Shown: positions 19,225 to 26,946 of the stretch, piece after piece | How positions within the stretch are numbered: position 1 is the first letter of the stretch | How the letters are laid out: each line of letters starts with the position of its first letter | DNA from: Planotetraspora silvatica | Lineage (GTDB): Bacteria > Actinomycetota > Actinomycetes > Streptosporangiales > Streptosporangiaceae | Length of the DNA stretch: 64,000 bases | NCBI RefSeq assembly: GCF_016863315.1 | Contig: NZ_BOOQ01000056.1 | Coordinates: forward strand, 26,091 to 90,090 | Reading direction: 5' to 3' | Notes under the pieces: generated by a model | What the model saw: only the letters and a program-made list of their open reading frames with translations | What the model was told of the DNA's origin: nothing | Database searches by the model: none | Translations under genes and position numbers: made by a program

Positions 19225-19241
19225 GCCCGCCCACGGCGGGC
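19225..19241. terminator. Short GC hairpin
   Basis: GCCCGCC-CAC-GGCGGGC makes a perfect 7-bp stem with a 3-base loop. It lies between the small CxxC gene's promoter and the remnant cluster transcribed leftward from 20409, so it could end that transcription. There is no strong T tract. Confidence 0.4.
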
Positions 19242-19399
19242 AAATTGCAAGGTCAATGTGGTTTCACGTACACTTAAGGTAGATCAACGGCAAAATTGGT
19301 AGCTGCGCGCTGCGAGAGATCTGACTTCCCGGCGGGTCCCATTAAAAACGGCCGACGAGGATGGCCGGTTCTGAACCGGTCGATCGCCCCGCGGTACTA

Positions 19400-19565
19400 C
19401 CCGGTGCCCACCGACGGCCCCTCCGGAGAGATCTTCCGCGCCGCCGGCACCGTGCACGCCGGACAACACCGTGAGCCGCGGCCCGTCGTCGCGCCCCTGG
19501 ATGTCGAAGTGCGGAATGTCGAGCTCGTCGAGTCCTGGGACGCTCAGAAGCCGGCGAGTGATCAT
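19400..19565 (-). pseudogene. Aspartoacylase/succinylglutamate desuccinylase-like N-terminal fragment
   Basis: From ATG 19565 the frame gives LSVPGLDELDIPHFDIQG, then DGPRLTVLSGVHG, which matches the start of the AspA/AstE Zn-carboxypeptidase family (the His of GVHG is a Zn ligand). After about 36 residues the similarity stops and the frame becomes low-complexity up to 19284. The start overlaps the stop of the preceding hydrolase fragment by 4 bp, a trace of an old operon. Confidence 0.55.
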
Positions 19566-20053
19566 CGCTTCACCTCGAGATCTGGCAAAGCCTCGGCGAG
19601 GAAGTCGCGCATCGTCTGCTGGAACAGCTCCGCCTCCTCGAACTGCGGCGAGCGCCGCACAAGCTTGGACTTCGGGATGAGTGAGGCGATTGTCTCCGAC
19701 GACGACACCTGCGTCACCCAGTCGTGGCGGCCCACGGTGACGAGAGTGGGGCAGGTGACGGACGGAAGCTGCGGCTTGACGTCATATATCGGCGCGTTCT
19801 GCTGGAAGCACCAGTTGTGCGCCTCGTGACGGTAGATGCCGGCCTCGACTCGAGCCGACGCCTTCACCGGGTCGTACTCGAAGTTGTACAACGGGATCAG
19901 CTCGGCCCTGCGGGCCTTGAGATCCTCGTCGTCGTGGATCCGGCCGGTCCAGTACTGCTCGTAGTTCTCCCAATTGAGCTCCACCCGGGTCTGCTTGCGC
20001 GCGTTCTCGTGGGCGAGCTTCAAGTTGTTCCAGTCCGGCGAGGTATCGCGCAC
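19562..20053 (-). pseudogene. Alpha/beta hydrolase, C-terminal part, catalytic His lost
   Basis: 163 residues match the cap and C-terminal half of prolyl-aminopeptidase-like alpha/beta hydrolases: ENYEQYWTGRIHDDEDL (cap), YDVKPQLPSVTCPTLVTVG, then GRHDWVTQVSSSETIASLI with the catalytic-acid Asp. The next element should read KLVxFExSGHSPQFEE; here it is KLVRRSPQFEE, so a small deletion removes the catalytic His. The nucleophile elbow is missing too. The gene is therefore inactive. Confidence 0.7.
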
Positions 20054-20054
20054 C

Positions 20055-20409
20055 CGGTCCGCCGGTCGACGAGGACGGGACCGAGTAGGCCCTTGTGCCG
20101 GCCGATGCCCGGCCCGTAGTTCACCCGGCCAAGATTCTCGACCAGGACCTCCAGGCGTACGACATCGCCAGTTCCGCGTACTGGGAGTTCCGGGTCACCG
20201 GAGTCGGCGACGCCGAGGACGGTGCCGTCGCTGAAGACCAGGGCTCGGTCGCGTACGTCGGTAAGGACGAGCCGGTGCTCGCCCGCCGGGATGCGCGGGC
20301 GCGCGGTGTGCAGGACCATACCCGCGTCTAGCCCGAGCTGCTCGAACGAGGCCGGGCGCGGGCCGGTCGAGGTGGGCGCCGGTCTCCGTGCGCCCTGTTG
20401 ATGTCGCAC
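20055..20409 (-). pseudogene. GH35 beta-galactosidase C-terminal domain fragment
   Basis: The frame from 20409 contains SFEQLGLDAGMVLHTA, IPAGEHRLVLTDVRDRALVF and RLEVLVENLGRVNYGPGIG-RHKGLLGPVLVD. This is the conserved C-terminal carbohydrate-binding region of GH35 beta-galactosidases. The catalytic barrel is absent. It runs into the hydrolase fragment, so unrelated truncated genes have been joined by deletion. Confidence 0.7.
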
Positions 20410-20855
20410 ATCTCGGTGTCCGCACGAGTCACATCGATTACGAGAACCGAGTTGTGGCCCGTGCGACCTTGACGGGCCATATCGACGGCGTCGCGGCTGT
20501 GGTGTTCAGACCCGATGGGACCGTCCTGGCCACTGTCTGCCGTGACAGGACCGCTCGTCTATGGGATGTCCGCAGCCCGTACACGCCTCGGCCGCTAGGC
20601 ATCCTCGAAGGCCACACCGACTGGATTAGGGGCGTGGCATTCAGCCCTGATGGGATCGCCCTCGCCACTACCAGCGGCGACAAGGCGGTCCGGTTGTGGG
20701 ACGTCCGCAGCCCCAACCGCCCCCAGCAACTCGCCGCGCTCAAGGGCCATAGCGCCTGGGTCTGGGGCGTGGCCTTCAGCCCTGACGGAACGACCCTCGC
20801 CACCGCCGGCGGCGATAACATCGTCCGGCTGTGGCGCGCCGCCGAAGGTGGATGA
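20388..20855 (+). pseudogene. Truncated WD40-repeat protein
   Basis: 155 codons, of which residues 28-150 form three WD40 repeats: LTGHIDGV...ARLWDVRS, LEGHTDWIRGVAFSPDG...VRLWDVRS and LKGHSAWVWGVAFSPDG...VRLWRAAE. A beta-propeller needs about seven repeats, so this is the tail of a larger protein, typically an actinobacterial NTPase-WD40 sensor. The start overlaps the GH35 remnant and is probably not native. It lies 65 bp before the Hsp70 gene. Confidence 0.65.
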
Positions 20856-20920
20856 CGGTGGTCGCGGATTGACGGTTCTGGTCATAGCGGCAATGCGGCT
20901 GAGTTGGGAGCTTGAGGTAC

Positions 20921-22030
20921 ATGAGTGACTGGTCATTGGCGATTGACTTCGGTACCTATTACACCTGCGCGACCATCATGGTGGATGACCGGGCCGAGGT
21001 TCTTGAGGTCGACGGCAGTCGATACCTGCCGTCCTTGGTGTACCGCGATGAGAACGGCGACCTGCTGACCGGGCGGCTTGCCACCAGCGCAGCAGCCGTC
21101 TCACCAGCGAACGTCGCCCGGACCCCCAAACGCGCCCTCGCCCAGGGTGCACCGCTGCTGCTCGGCGGTACGCCGGTGGAGGCCGAAGACTTGGTCGCCG
21201 CCGTCCTGTCCACGATGGCCGCCGAGGCATCCCGGAGGGCAGGTGACGCGCCGCCCGAACAGGTCGTACTCACCCACCCGGCCGCCTGGGACGACCAGCA
21301 AATCGCCACCCTCGGCGAAGCCGCCAAACGGGCGAAACTGGCTCCGGTGCGGTTCGTCCCCGAACCGGTCGCCGCCGCCGCCTTCTACACCCAGACTGAG
21401 GACATTCCAGCCGGGACCCACGTGGCCGTCTATGACCTCGGCGGCGGATCCTTCGACGTAGCCGTGCTCCGCCGTACGGCCACCGGCTTCGACGTCGTCG
21501 CCCAAGGCGGCGACGACCACATCGGCGGCGAGGACTTCGACGAGGCCCTCTACGAACTGATCGCCGACCACGCCATGACGCACGACCCCAGCACGTGGGA
21601 GGAGCTCGCCCTCGGCACCACCGAACGAGCCGCCCGCGACCGGGCGATCCTGCACCGGGACATCACCGAGGCCAAGGAACTGCTTTCCGAAACCACCACC
21701 CGCAAAGTCATCGCCGGAAACCTGCCGATCAGCGTCACACGCGCGGAGTTCGAAACCGCCATCAGCGACGACCTGCGCGCGACCATCACCACCTTCCAGG
21801 ACGTGGTGACCAGTGCAGGCCTGGCCGTCGACGAACTCGCAGCGGTCTACCTCACCGGCGGCTCCAGCCGCATCCCCCTCGTCAGCGACCTGCTCAGCCA
21901 ACTCCTCAACCGCACACCCGACCTGGCCGGCGATCCCAAAGCCGTCGTCGCCCGCGGCGCCCTTGCGCAACCGCGGATGGAATCCCTGGGAGGGCGTCTG
22001 GTCCAGGTTTTCACAAATCTGTTCGGGTAG
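20921..22030 (+). CDS. Hsp70-family actin-like ATPase lacking the substrate-binding domain
   Basis: 369 aa from ATG 20921. Actin-fold motifs are present: phosphate 1 (AIDFGTYYTCA), connect/phosphate 2 (VYDLGGGSFDVAVL), the linker-side FVPEPVAAAAFY and the adenosine loop (LTGGSSRIPLV). The protein ends right after the ATPase fold (LVQVFTNLFG), so the beta-sandwich and lid of DnaK are absent. Such short Hsp70-like proteins sit next to dynamin-like GTPases in actinomycetes, as here. A chaperone or switch role at the membrane with the GTPase is inferred. It is paralogous to the stub at 24888-24959 (shared WxLAIDFGT start). Confidence 0.88.
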   Translation: MSDWSLAIDFGTYYTCATIMVDDRAEVLEVDGSRYLPSLVYRDENGDLLTGRLATSAAAVSPANVARTPKRALAQGAPLLLGGTPVEAEDLVAAVLSTMAAEASRRAGDAPPEQVVLTHPAAWDDQQIATLGEAAKRAKLAPVRFVPEPVAAAAFYTQTEDIPAGTHVAVYDLGGGSFDVAVLRRTATGFDVVAQGGDDHIGGEDFDEALYELIADHAMTHDPSTWEELALGTTERAARDRAILHRDITEAKELLSETTTRKVIAGNLPISVTRAEFETAISDDLRATITTFQDVVTSAGLAVDELAAVYLTGGSSRIPLVSDLLSQLLNRTPDLAGDPKAVVARGALAQPRMESLGGRLVQVFTNLFG

Positions 22031-22139
22031 ACGGGAAAGATCTCTCGCCGAGGTCCCATGCACGGGTCGGCCTGGTAGGCATCGGCGGCATGCCCCCGTC
22101 GCCCGCTGGGCGCTGATCGAACCAATCATGACTGCCTAG

Positions 22140-22394
22140 CGGGCCGACCATGCCGACCTGGGCATCAGCAAGCCCGTCCATGGCCGGCAGCGCTTCGTCG
22201 TCATTGCCGACGGCCTTCGGGCGAGTGCGGCGGTGGCGGCGCTGGAGCGGATCGGCTGGGGCACCGTGTCGTCGGCTGAACGCACCGCCGTGGCGACGCT
22301 GCGGGATGGCCTGTTCGTCGGCTACTCCGACCGCGGCACCTGGGTGCGCCGCCCGGAGGTGATCGTGTACGTCATCGAGGACGAGGCGAAATGA
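22140..22394 (+). CDS. Small unknown protein coupled to the GTPase gene, start unclear
   Basis: The frame gives ADHADLGISKPVHGRQRFVV, then IADGLRASAAVAALERIGWG, ending VIVYVIEDEAK, and its TGA overlaps the GTPase ATG (ATGA at 22391-22394). An in-frame TAG lies at 22137-22139, just after ATGACTGCC, and no good start follows until a GTG near 22233, so one indel has probably disrupted the first codons. The C-terminal part looks like an alpha/beta domain. It fits between Hsp70 and GTPase as an operon member. No family was recognised. Confidence 0.5.
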   Translation, partial: RADHADLGISKPVHGRQRFVVIADGLRASAAVAALERIGWGTVSSAERTAVATLRDGLFVGYSDRGTWVRRPEVIVYVIEDEAK

Positions 22395-23787
22395 CCAACA
22401 CGGGCGAAGTTCGCCGACTGCTGGGCGAGATGGCGAACGCCGCCGAGGAGTTCGGACGGGAAGAGGCCGCGCGGGCGGTGCGCGCGGAGCAGGCGCGGCT
22501 CGGCGCGGGCGCCGCGACAGTCGTCGTAGTGGGTGTGAAGCAGCGTGGCAAAAGCTCACTTATCAACGCGATCGTGGAGCGGCCCGGCCTGCTCCCGGTC
22601 GATGCGGACGTGGCGACCAACGTGCACCTGACGGTACGGCACGCCGACGAGCCGGTGGCCCACGTGTTCGAGGATGCCGACGAGGCGGGGCGCGTGATCC
22701 GGATCGACGAGATCGCCGAGTACGGCGCTCTCGATCCGGCAACCCAGGTCCCGCGTGACCCCGAAGTCAGGCATGTCGAGGTGGGCCTGCCGAGCCCGCT
22801 GCTGGCCGAGGCTGTGCCTGATCGACACGCCGGGCGTCGGCGGGCTCGTCGCGGGTCACACCGCCCTCACTTTGGCGGTCATCGAACGCGCGGACGCCCT
22901 ACTGTTCGTCGTGAACGGATCGGGAGAGTTCACCGAGTCGGAGCTCCGGTTCCTCGCCCAGATCACAGACCGGACCTCGACGGTGGTCTTCGCACTGGCC
23001 CAGATCGACAAGTACGCCGAGTGGCAGAAGATCCTGGACCGAAACCGTGAGCTGCTTGCCCGGCATGCTCCGCGCTTCGCGAACGCCGCCTGGCATCCGG
23101 TCACCGCGCTGCGGTACGAGGAGTCCGTCGAAGCCGAAGCCGAAGCCGACGGGCGGCCGGACATCGCCGCTGACCGCAGGGCGAGCAGCGGCGGGTGGAG
23201 CCTCCTCGACGGGCTACGCGAACGGGTGATCGTCCGCGCGGAGGCCGTACGCAGCGGGAACGCGTCCAGGTGGCCACGACAACGGTCGAGGACATCCACG
23301 CGGCGCAGGTCGCACTGCTGGAATCGCTTCAGGGAGATCCCGAGCTGGCACGGGCGGTGGCGAAGCGGAGTGACCGGCTCAAGCGGGTGCAGAGCACCAA
23401 CGCGTCGTGGCGGACGCGTCTGCAGACCGAAATGGGGGATCTGGAACGGGACCTCCTCCACCGCTTCGGGCAGCTGCGCAACGATCTGATCACGGAAGCT
23501 GGCAACAAAATCGCGGCCGGAACCCCGGAGGAGCTCCGCGGCTTCCCGCGGGAGCTCAATGCGTCGGTCGAGACCATGTGGCTGGACCTGGACGCCCGGC
23601 TTCGCAAGGGTGTGAGCGCCATCACCGTGTTCGTGCCGTACAGGAGGTCCTGTCCGAGTACGAGCGCATGGCCGCGGCCGCAGACGATGAGGTGGCGAAG
23701 AAGCGGGCGCTCATCAAGTGCGTGGACACGCTGGCCCGTCTGCGTGAACGGTGCGCCGCGCTGGCCGCCGGCCTGGCTTCGGTATGA
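22391..23787 (+). pseudogene. Dynamin-like GTPase (IniA/IniC-like), several frameshifts
   Basis: One GTPase is spread over four frames. Frame 1 (22391 to ~22812) has G1 VVVGVKQRGKSSLINAIVE and G2. Frame 2 (~22812 to 23265) has G3 CLIDTPGVGGLVAGH and G4-like ALAQIDKYAEW. Frame 3 (~23265 to 23637) has the helical stalk (VATTTVEDIHAAQVALLESL). Frame 4 (~23637 to 23787) ends VQEVLSEYERMAAAADDEV. Each junction needs a single-base indel. The layout matches the intact paralogue at 24964-26892, but the membrane region is missing. If the indels are assembly errors the gene would encode about 465 aa. Confidence 0.8.
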
Positions 23788-24118
23788 CCGAGTCCGACGA
23801 CGACGGCTGGTGGCCGATGCCGCAGTTCCCGACACCGAACCCGATCAAGCGATCGGGCCGGACGACCTCGACGCCCTCCGGGCGGCGATCGGGTCCGCCC
23901 CGGTCGAGTCCATCCCCGAGGAGACCCGGCAAGGGATGATCCACGACAGCCGGCTCAGCGCCGGTGACCCCAACACACAGATGGGAGACAGCATGTCCGA
24001 GACCTGGGACGACGGCCACTACACGCCCGACGACGTGATCGAGGCGGCCGACCACACCGCATACCTGTCCATGGACGACTACATCCACGACAACAACGGC
24101 ATGGAACCCGACGCCTGA
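23784..24118 (+). CDS. Small acidic protein, probably frameshifted
   Basis: ATG 23784 overlaps the GTPase stop (ATGA). The first 16 codons give MTESDDDGWWPMPQFP; after a one-base shift near 23838 the other frame continues TEPDQAIGPDDLDALRAAIG, then SMSETWDDGHYTPDDVIEAA to a stop at 24118. Alternatively an independent 41-aa gene begins at ATG 23993 with GGGAG upstream. The whole product is Asp/Glu-rich with an aromatic, Asn/Asp-rich tail. The function is unknown. Its position between GTPase and protease relics suggests an adaptor or substrate. Confidence 0.45.
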
Positions 24119-24188
24119 TCGCAGACACGACAACGGCCATCGGACCGGGACATGGGTTACGGACCGGCAATAGCCTTGTTGTCAGTTG

Positions 24189-24811
24189 TCACCAGGAGAA
24201 GTGGTCCCCCGCAACCACCCATGTAGTCGTCCGAGGCGGACCACACCTCCGCGAACTCTGACCAGGGGACGTGCTCGCCGGCGCCGTTCGGGCACCGGGA
24301 TCGTTAAGGACCACCTCGGGGCCGTCCGGAGTCGAGTAGTCGATGCCGATCACCTCGACCGCATGGTCAGCGATGTTCTCCTGGCCCGCCGGGTCGTCTG
24401 TGTGCCAGATGTCGGACGAGTCGACCCCGGCGGTCATCGCATCGCCCCGGCACAGCGCGGCCTCCGGGTCTCCGAAGGTCGCCCCGTAAGTGCGGTCGAC
24501 CGGCATGCCGTACGCCTGCAGAAGGTTGCCGACGTCGGTCATCGGCGTGCCGCCACCGGGCTGGTACCAGCCGTTCCGCATGGCGACCTCGGTCAGCTCC
24601 GCCTCGGTGTGGTCGACGCCGGTGAGCTCGTCCAGGACGAACTCCTGGGTGACGATCCCGCAGGTGTCGGGCCGCGCCTGCTGATGCCACCACCCCTCTG
24701 ACCGCGCCGGGTCTCCCATGACCGCGCCGGCACGGCGACGGGTGGGTAACCGTACCCGGCATTCGGGCCGATCCCCGCCCCGCCGCTGTCGTAGTGATAG
24801 TCGTCCGACAA
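24189..24811 (-). pseudogene. C39-like cysteine protease, frameshifted
   Basis: Parts in three frames read as one papain/C39-like protein. The start SDDYHYDSGGAGIGPNAGYG is in one frame (near 24811-24750). The next frame has DTCGIVTQEFVLDELTG (catalytic Cys), MRNGWYQPGGGTPMTDVGN, ADHAVEVIGIDYS (catalytic His) and EVVLNDPG. GAGEHVPWSEFAEVWSASDD then appears in a third frame, and VVAGDHFSW returns to the earlier one. Similar proteins accompany Hsp70/dynamin genes in actinomycetes. It is tail-to-tail with the acidic small gene. At least three indels make it non-functional as read. Confidence 0.65.
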
Positions 24812-24887
24812 GGAGTCGACCGCGAGCCTCCTGACCGACGGCAGCCGATGAGTTCACATGTTGGACGGCCCCCGAGCCTGGAATGTT

Positions 24888-24959
24888 TCACCGTCCCCAC
24901 CGACCGGGCCAACCAGTGAAGGAGGTGCCGAAGTCGATGGCGAGGGTCCAGGTGCTCAT
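24888..24959 (-). pseudogene. Hsp70 stub: only the first 23 codons remain
   Basis: Four bases after the GTPase stop, ATG 24959 begins MSTWTLAIDFGTSFT, the first strand and phosphate-1 loop of an Hsp70-like ATPase, followed by unrelated residues and a stop at 24888. It is the paralogue of the gene at 20921 (MSDWSLAIDFGTYYT). The rest has been deleted, joining this locus to the C39-like relic. Confidence 0.75.
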
Positions 24960-24963
24960 CGCG

Positions 24964-26892
24964 TCACACCCCGTCCGTGGTGAACCGGCGACGGAGGTCG
25001 CTGAGCTCGGCGCGACGACGGGCGAGGCGTTCCCGCTGTGCCGTGACCTCGGCACGCGGGGCCTCGCGTTCGATTTCAGCGATCTTGCGGTCGCGCTCGG
25101 ATCTCGCCAGCGCTTCCTCCAGCTCGGCCTGCCGGACGGAGATCCGTTCCATGATGGCCGCCTCCACCTCCGCAACAACCTCTCGCAATGTCTCCTGGAG
25201 CGCGGGAGGCAGCGTCTCACGGACCTGGCGCAGCTTGTCGTCGGTCAGCCGGCGCAGTTCCTCCTTCGTCTTGGCGCCCCGGCCGAAGGCCCACGCCGCG
25301 GCCCCCGCGCCGACGGCGGCGACGACGACGACGCCCAGTCCGAGGCCGAGCTTGCCGTACTTGGACATCTTCAGAACCCCGTCGCCGGCGCGTTTGAGGA
25401 GGCCGCCGCCGACAGCACCGGCGGCGGAGCCGATTTTGATGAGCATCTCCTTGATCTGTTCCACCGACAGAGTCCCTCGGGCGGCTCCGTCGACCGGCCC
25501 GGGCCAGTCGACGGGCTCTCCGAGACCTGCCTCCTGGCGCACGGCCTTGTCCCACTGGTCAAGCAGGATCCCCACCCGCGGGACGTGGACACCGTGGACG
25601 CCAAAGCCGTCGCCGAGCTCTCCGACGAGCTTCTCGGTGCCCGAGTGGACGGTGTTCTGCAAGTCGAGGACGAGGCCGCGGATCCCGTCGGCCAGGCTGC
25701 GCGGCACCTCTTTGAGTGCTTCCCGGCCACCTGAGTCGATCGCCTGCCGGGCCTGGTCGCCGAGCCGCCGAAGCCCCTCGTCCAGTTCGCGCCGGAGCGT
25801 AGACTCCAGCCGGCGGAAACCCGCGCTCAGTTCTGTTCGCCACTTGGCGCCTTTGCCCCGCAGCTCGGCCAGCTCGGCCTGGCGTGCACGCACCGAGGCG
25901 GCCAGCCCGGGGTCGAGCTCCAGCGAGCGCAGGCGCAGCTCCAGTTGCTGGTCGAGCGTGGTGATGACGGTGTCGGCGGTGCCGAGCACCGCCTTCAGCC
26001 GATCCGACGTGATGCGGAGCACCACGTTGTCACGCAGCTCGGCCAGCAGCGGCGCGAACCCGCTGCGCTCCATCAGGTCTGCCGCGCGTGCCTCCCGGCC
26101 CTGCTCTGCGGCTCGGTCGGCTTCCTGCTTGTAGCGGCTGCTCACCGCGTACCACGGCGCCGTCGCGAACCGCGACCCGCGCACGCGCAGCAGGCGGTGG
26201 TTCTCCTCGAGCGCGGCTCGCCACCCGTCGTGAGCTTTGTCGATCCCGGTCAGAACGAACAGGACCGTCTGAATGCGCTCGGTCGCGCGGTCCAGGAACG
26301 CGAGTTCCGATGCGTGCAGCTCGCCGGCGCCGTTCACCACGAAGAGCAGCGCGTCGGCACGGTTGAGTGTGGCGAGCGTGATGTCGCTGTGCCCGGCGAT
26401 GAGCCCGCCCACGCCGGGCGTGTCCATCAGCACCAGCCCTTCGGACAGCAGAGGCGACGCCACGCCCAGCTCGACCCGCTCCACGCCCGGATGCCGGTCC
26501 TCCCCCGTCTTCGGGTCGACCGCGGCGGTCTCGTCGACGTACTCCGGTAGCTCGGCCGGCTTGATCTCTTTCTTGCCGTCCTCAAAGGCGCTGCCGTACA
26601 CGACGGCCTGGTCCTCGTCGGCGTAGGACACCGCGACGTGTACCCGGGTGGAGATGTCCGTATCGATGGGCAGGAGCTGTCGGCGCCCCACCAGGGCGTT
26701 GATCAGCGAACTCTTCCCTCGGTTCTTCTCGCCGACCACGACGACCGTTGAACCTGGCATCAGCGCCAGGGTGCATTCCTGAGCGAGAATCGTCGCGCTG
26801 TCGGTGTCTCCCACTTCCCGGGCCGTGTCGGCGACAGCCGCCACTGCCAAGATGACCTCGTCTGCGAGTGGATGCCGGGACATCTGAACCAT
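24964..26892 (-). CDS. Dynamin-like GTPase with C-terminal membrane segment (IniA/IniC-like)
   Basis: A 642-aa protein. G1 is VVVVGEKNRGKSSLINALVG (near 50-69), G3 is LMDTPGVGGLIAGHSD, G4 is TGIDKAHDGW. A long helical stalk (residues 300-500) is followed by a glycine-rich transmembrane hairpin (LGVVVVAAVGAGAAAWAFG near 535-555) and a charged coiled coil rich in Glu/Arg up to the C-terminus. This is the layout of bacterial dynamin-like membrane-remodelling proteins. It is second in a two-GTPase operon (54 bp after the first) and was followed by Hsp70. Bacterial dynamins act in pairs, so the two GTPases probably form a heteromer. Roles suggested for the family include membrane repair, drug tolerance and phage resistance. 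Confidence 0.85.
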   Translation of the reverse strand: MVQMSRHPLADEVILAVAAVADTAREVGDTDSATILAQECTLALMPGSTVVVVGEKNRGKSSLINALVGRRQLLPIDTDISTRVHVAVSYADEDQAVVYGSAFEDGKKEIKPAELPEYVDETAAVDPKTGEDRHPGVERVELGVASPLLSEGLVLMDTPGVGGLIAGHSDITLATLNRADALLFVVNGAGELHASELAFLDRATERIQTVLFVLTGIDKAHDGWRAALEENHRLLRVRGSRFATAPWYAVSSRYKQEADRAAEQGREARAADLMERSGFAPLLAELRDNVVLRITSDRLKAVLGTADTVITTLDQQLELRLRSLELDPGLAASVRARQAELAELRGKGAKWRTELSAGFRRLESTLRRELDEGLRRLGDQARQAIDSGGREALKEVPRSLADGIRGLVLDLQNTVHSGTEKLVGELGDGFGVHGVHVPRVGILLDQWDKAVRQEAGLGEPVDWPGPVDGAARGTLSVEQIKEMLIKIGSAAGAVGGGLLKRAGDGVLKMSKYGKLGLGLGVVVVAAVGAGAAAWAFGRGAKTKEELRRLTDDKLRQVRETLPPALQETLREVVAEVEAAIMERISVRQAELEEALARSERDRKIAEIEREAPRAEVTAQRERLARRRAELSDLRRRFTTDGV

Positions 26893-26946
26893 TTCTCCTT
26901 CTGCCGATGATCACCCCTTAGACGACGCGCCGGGGAGGAACGTTCC

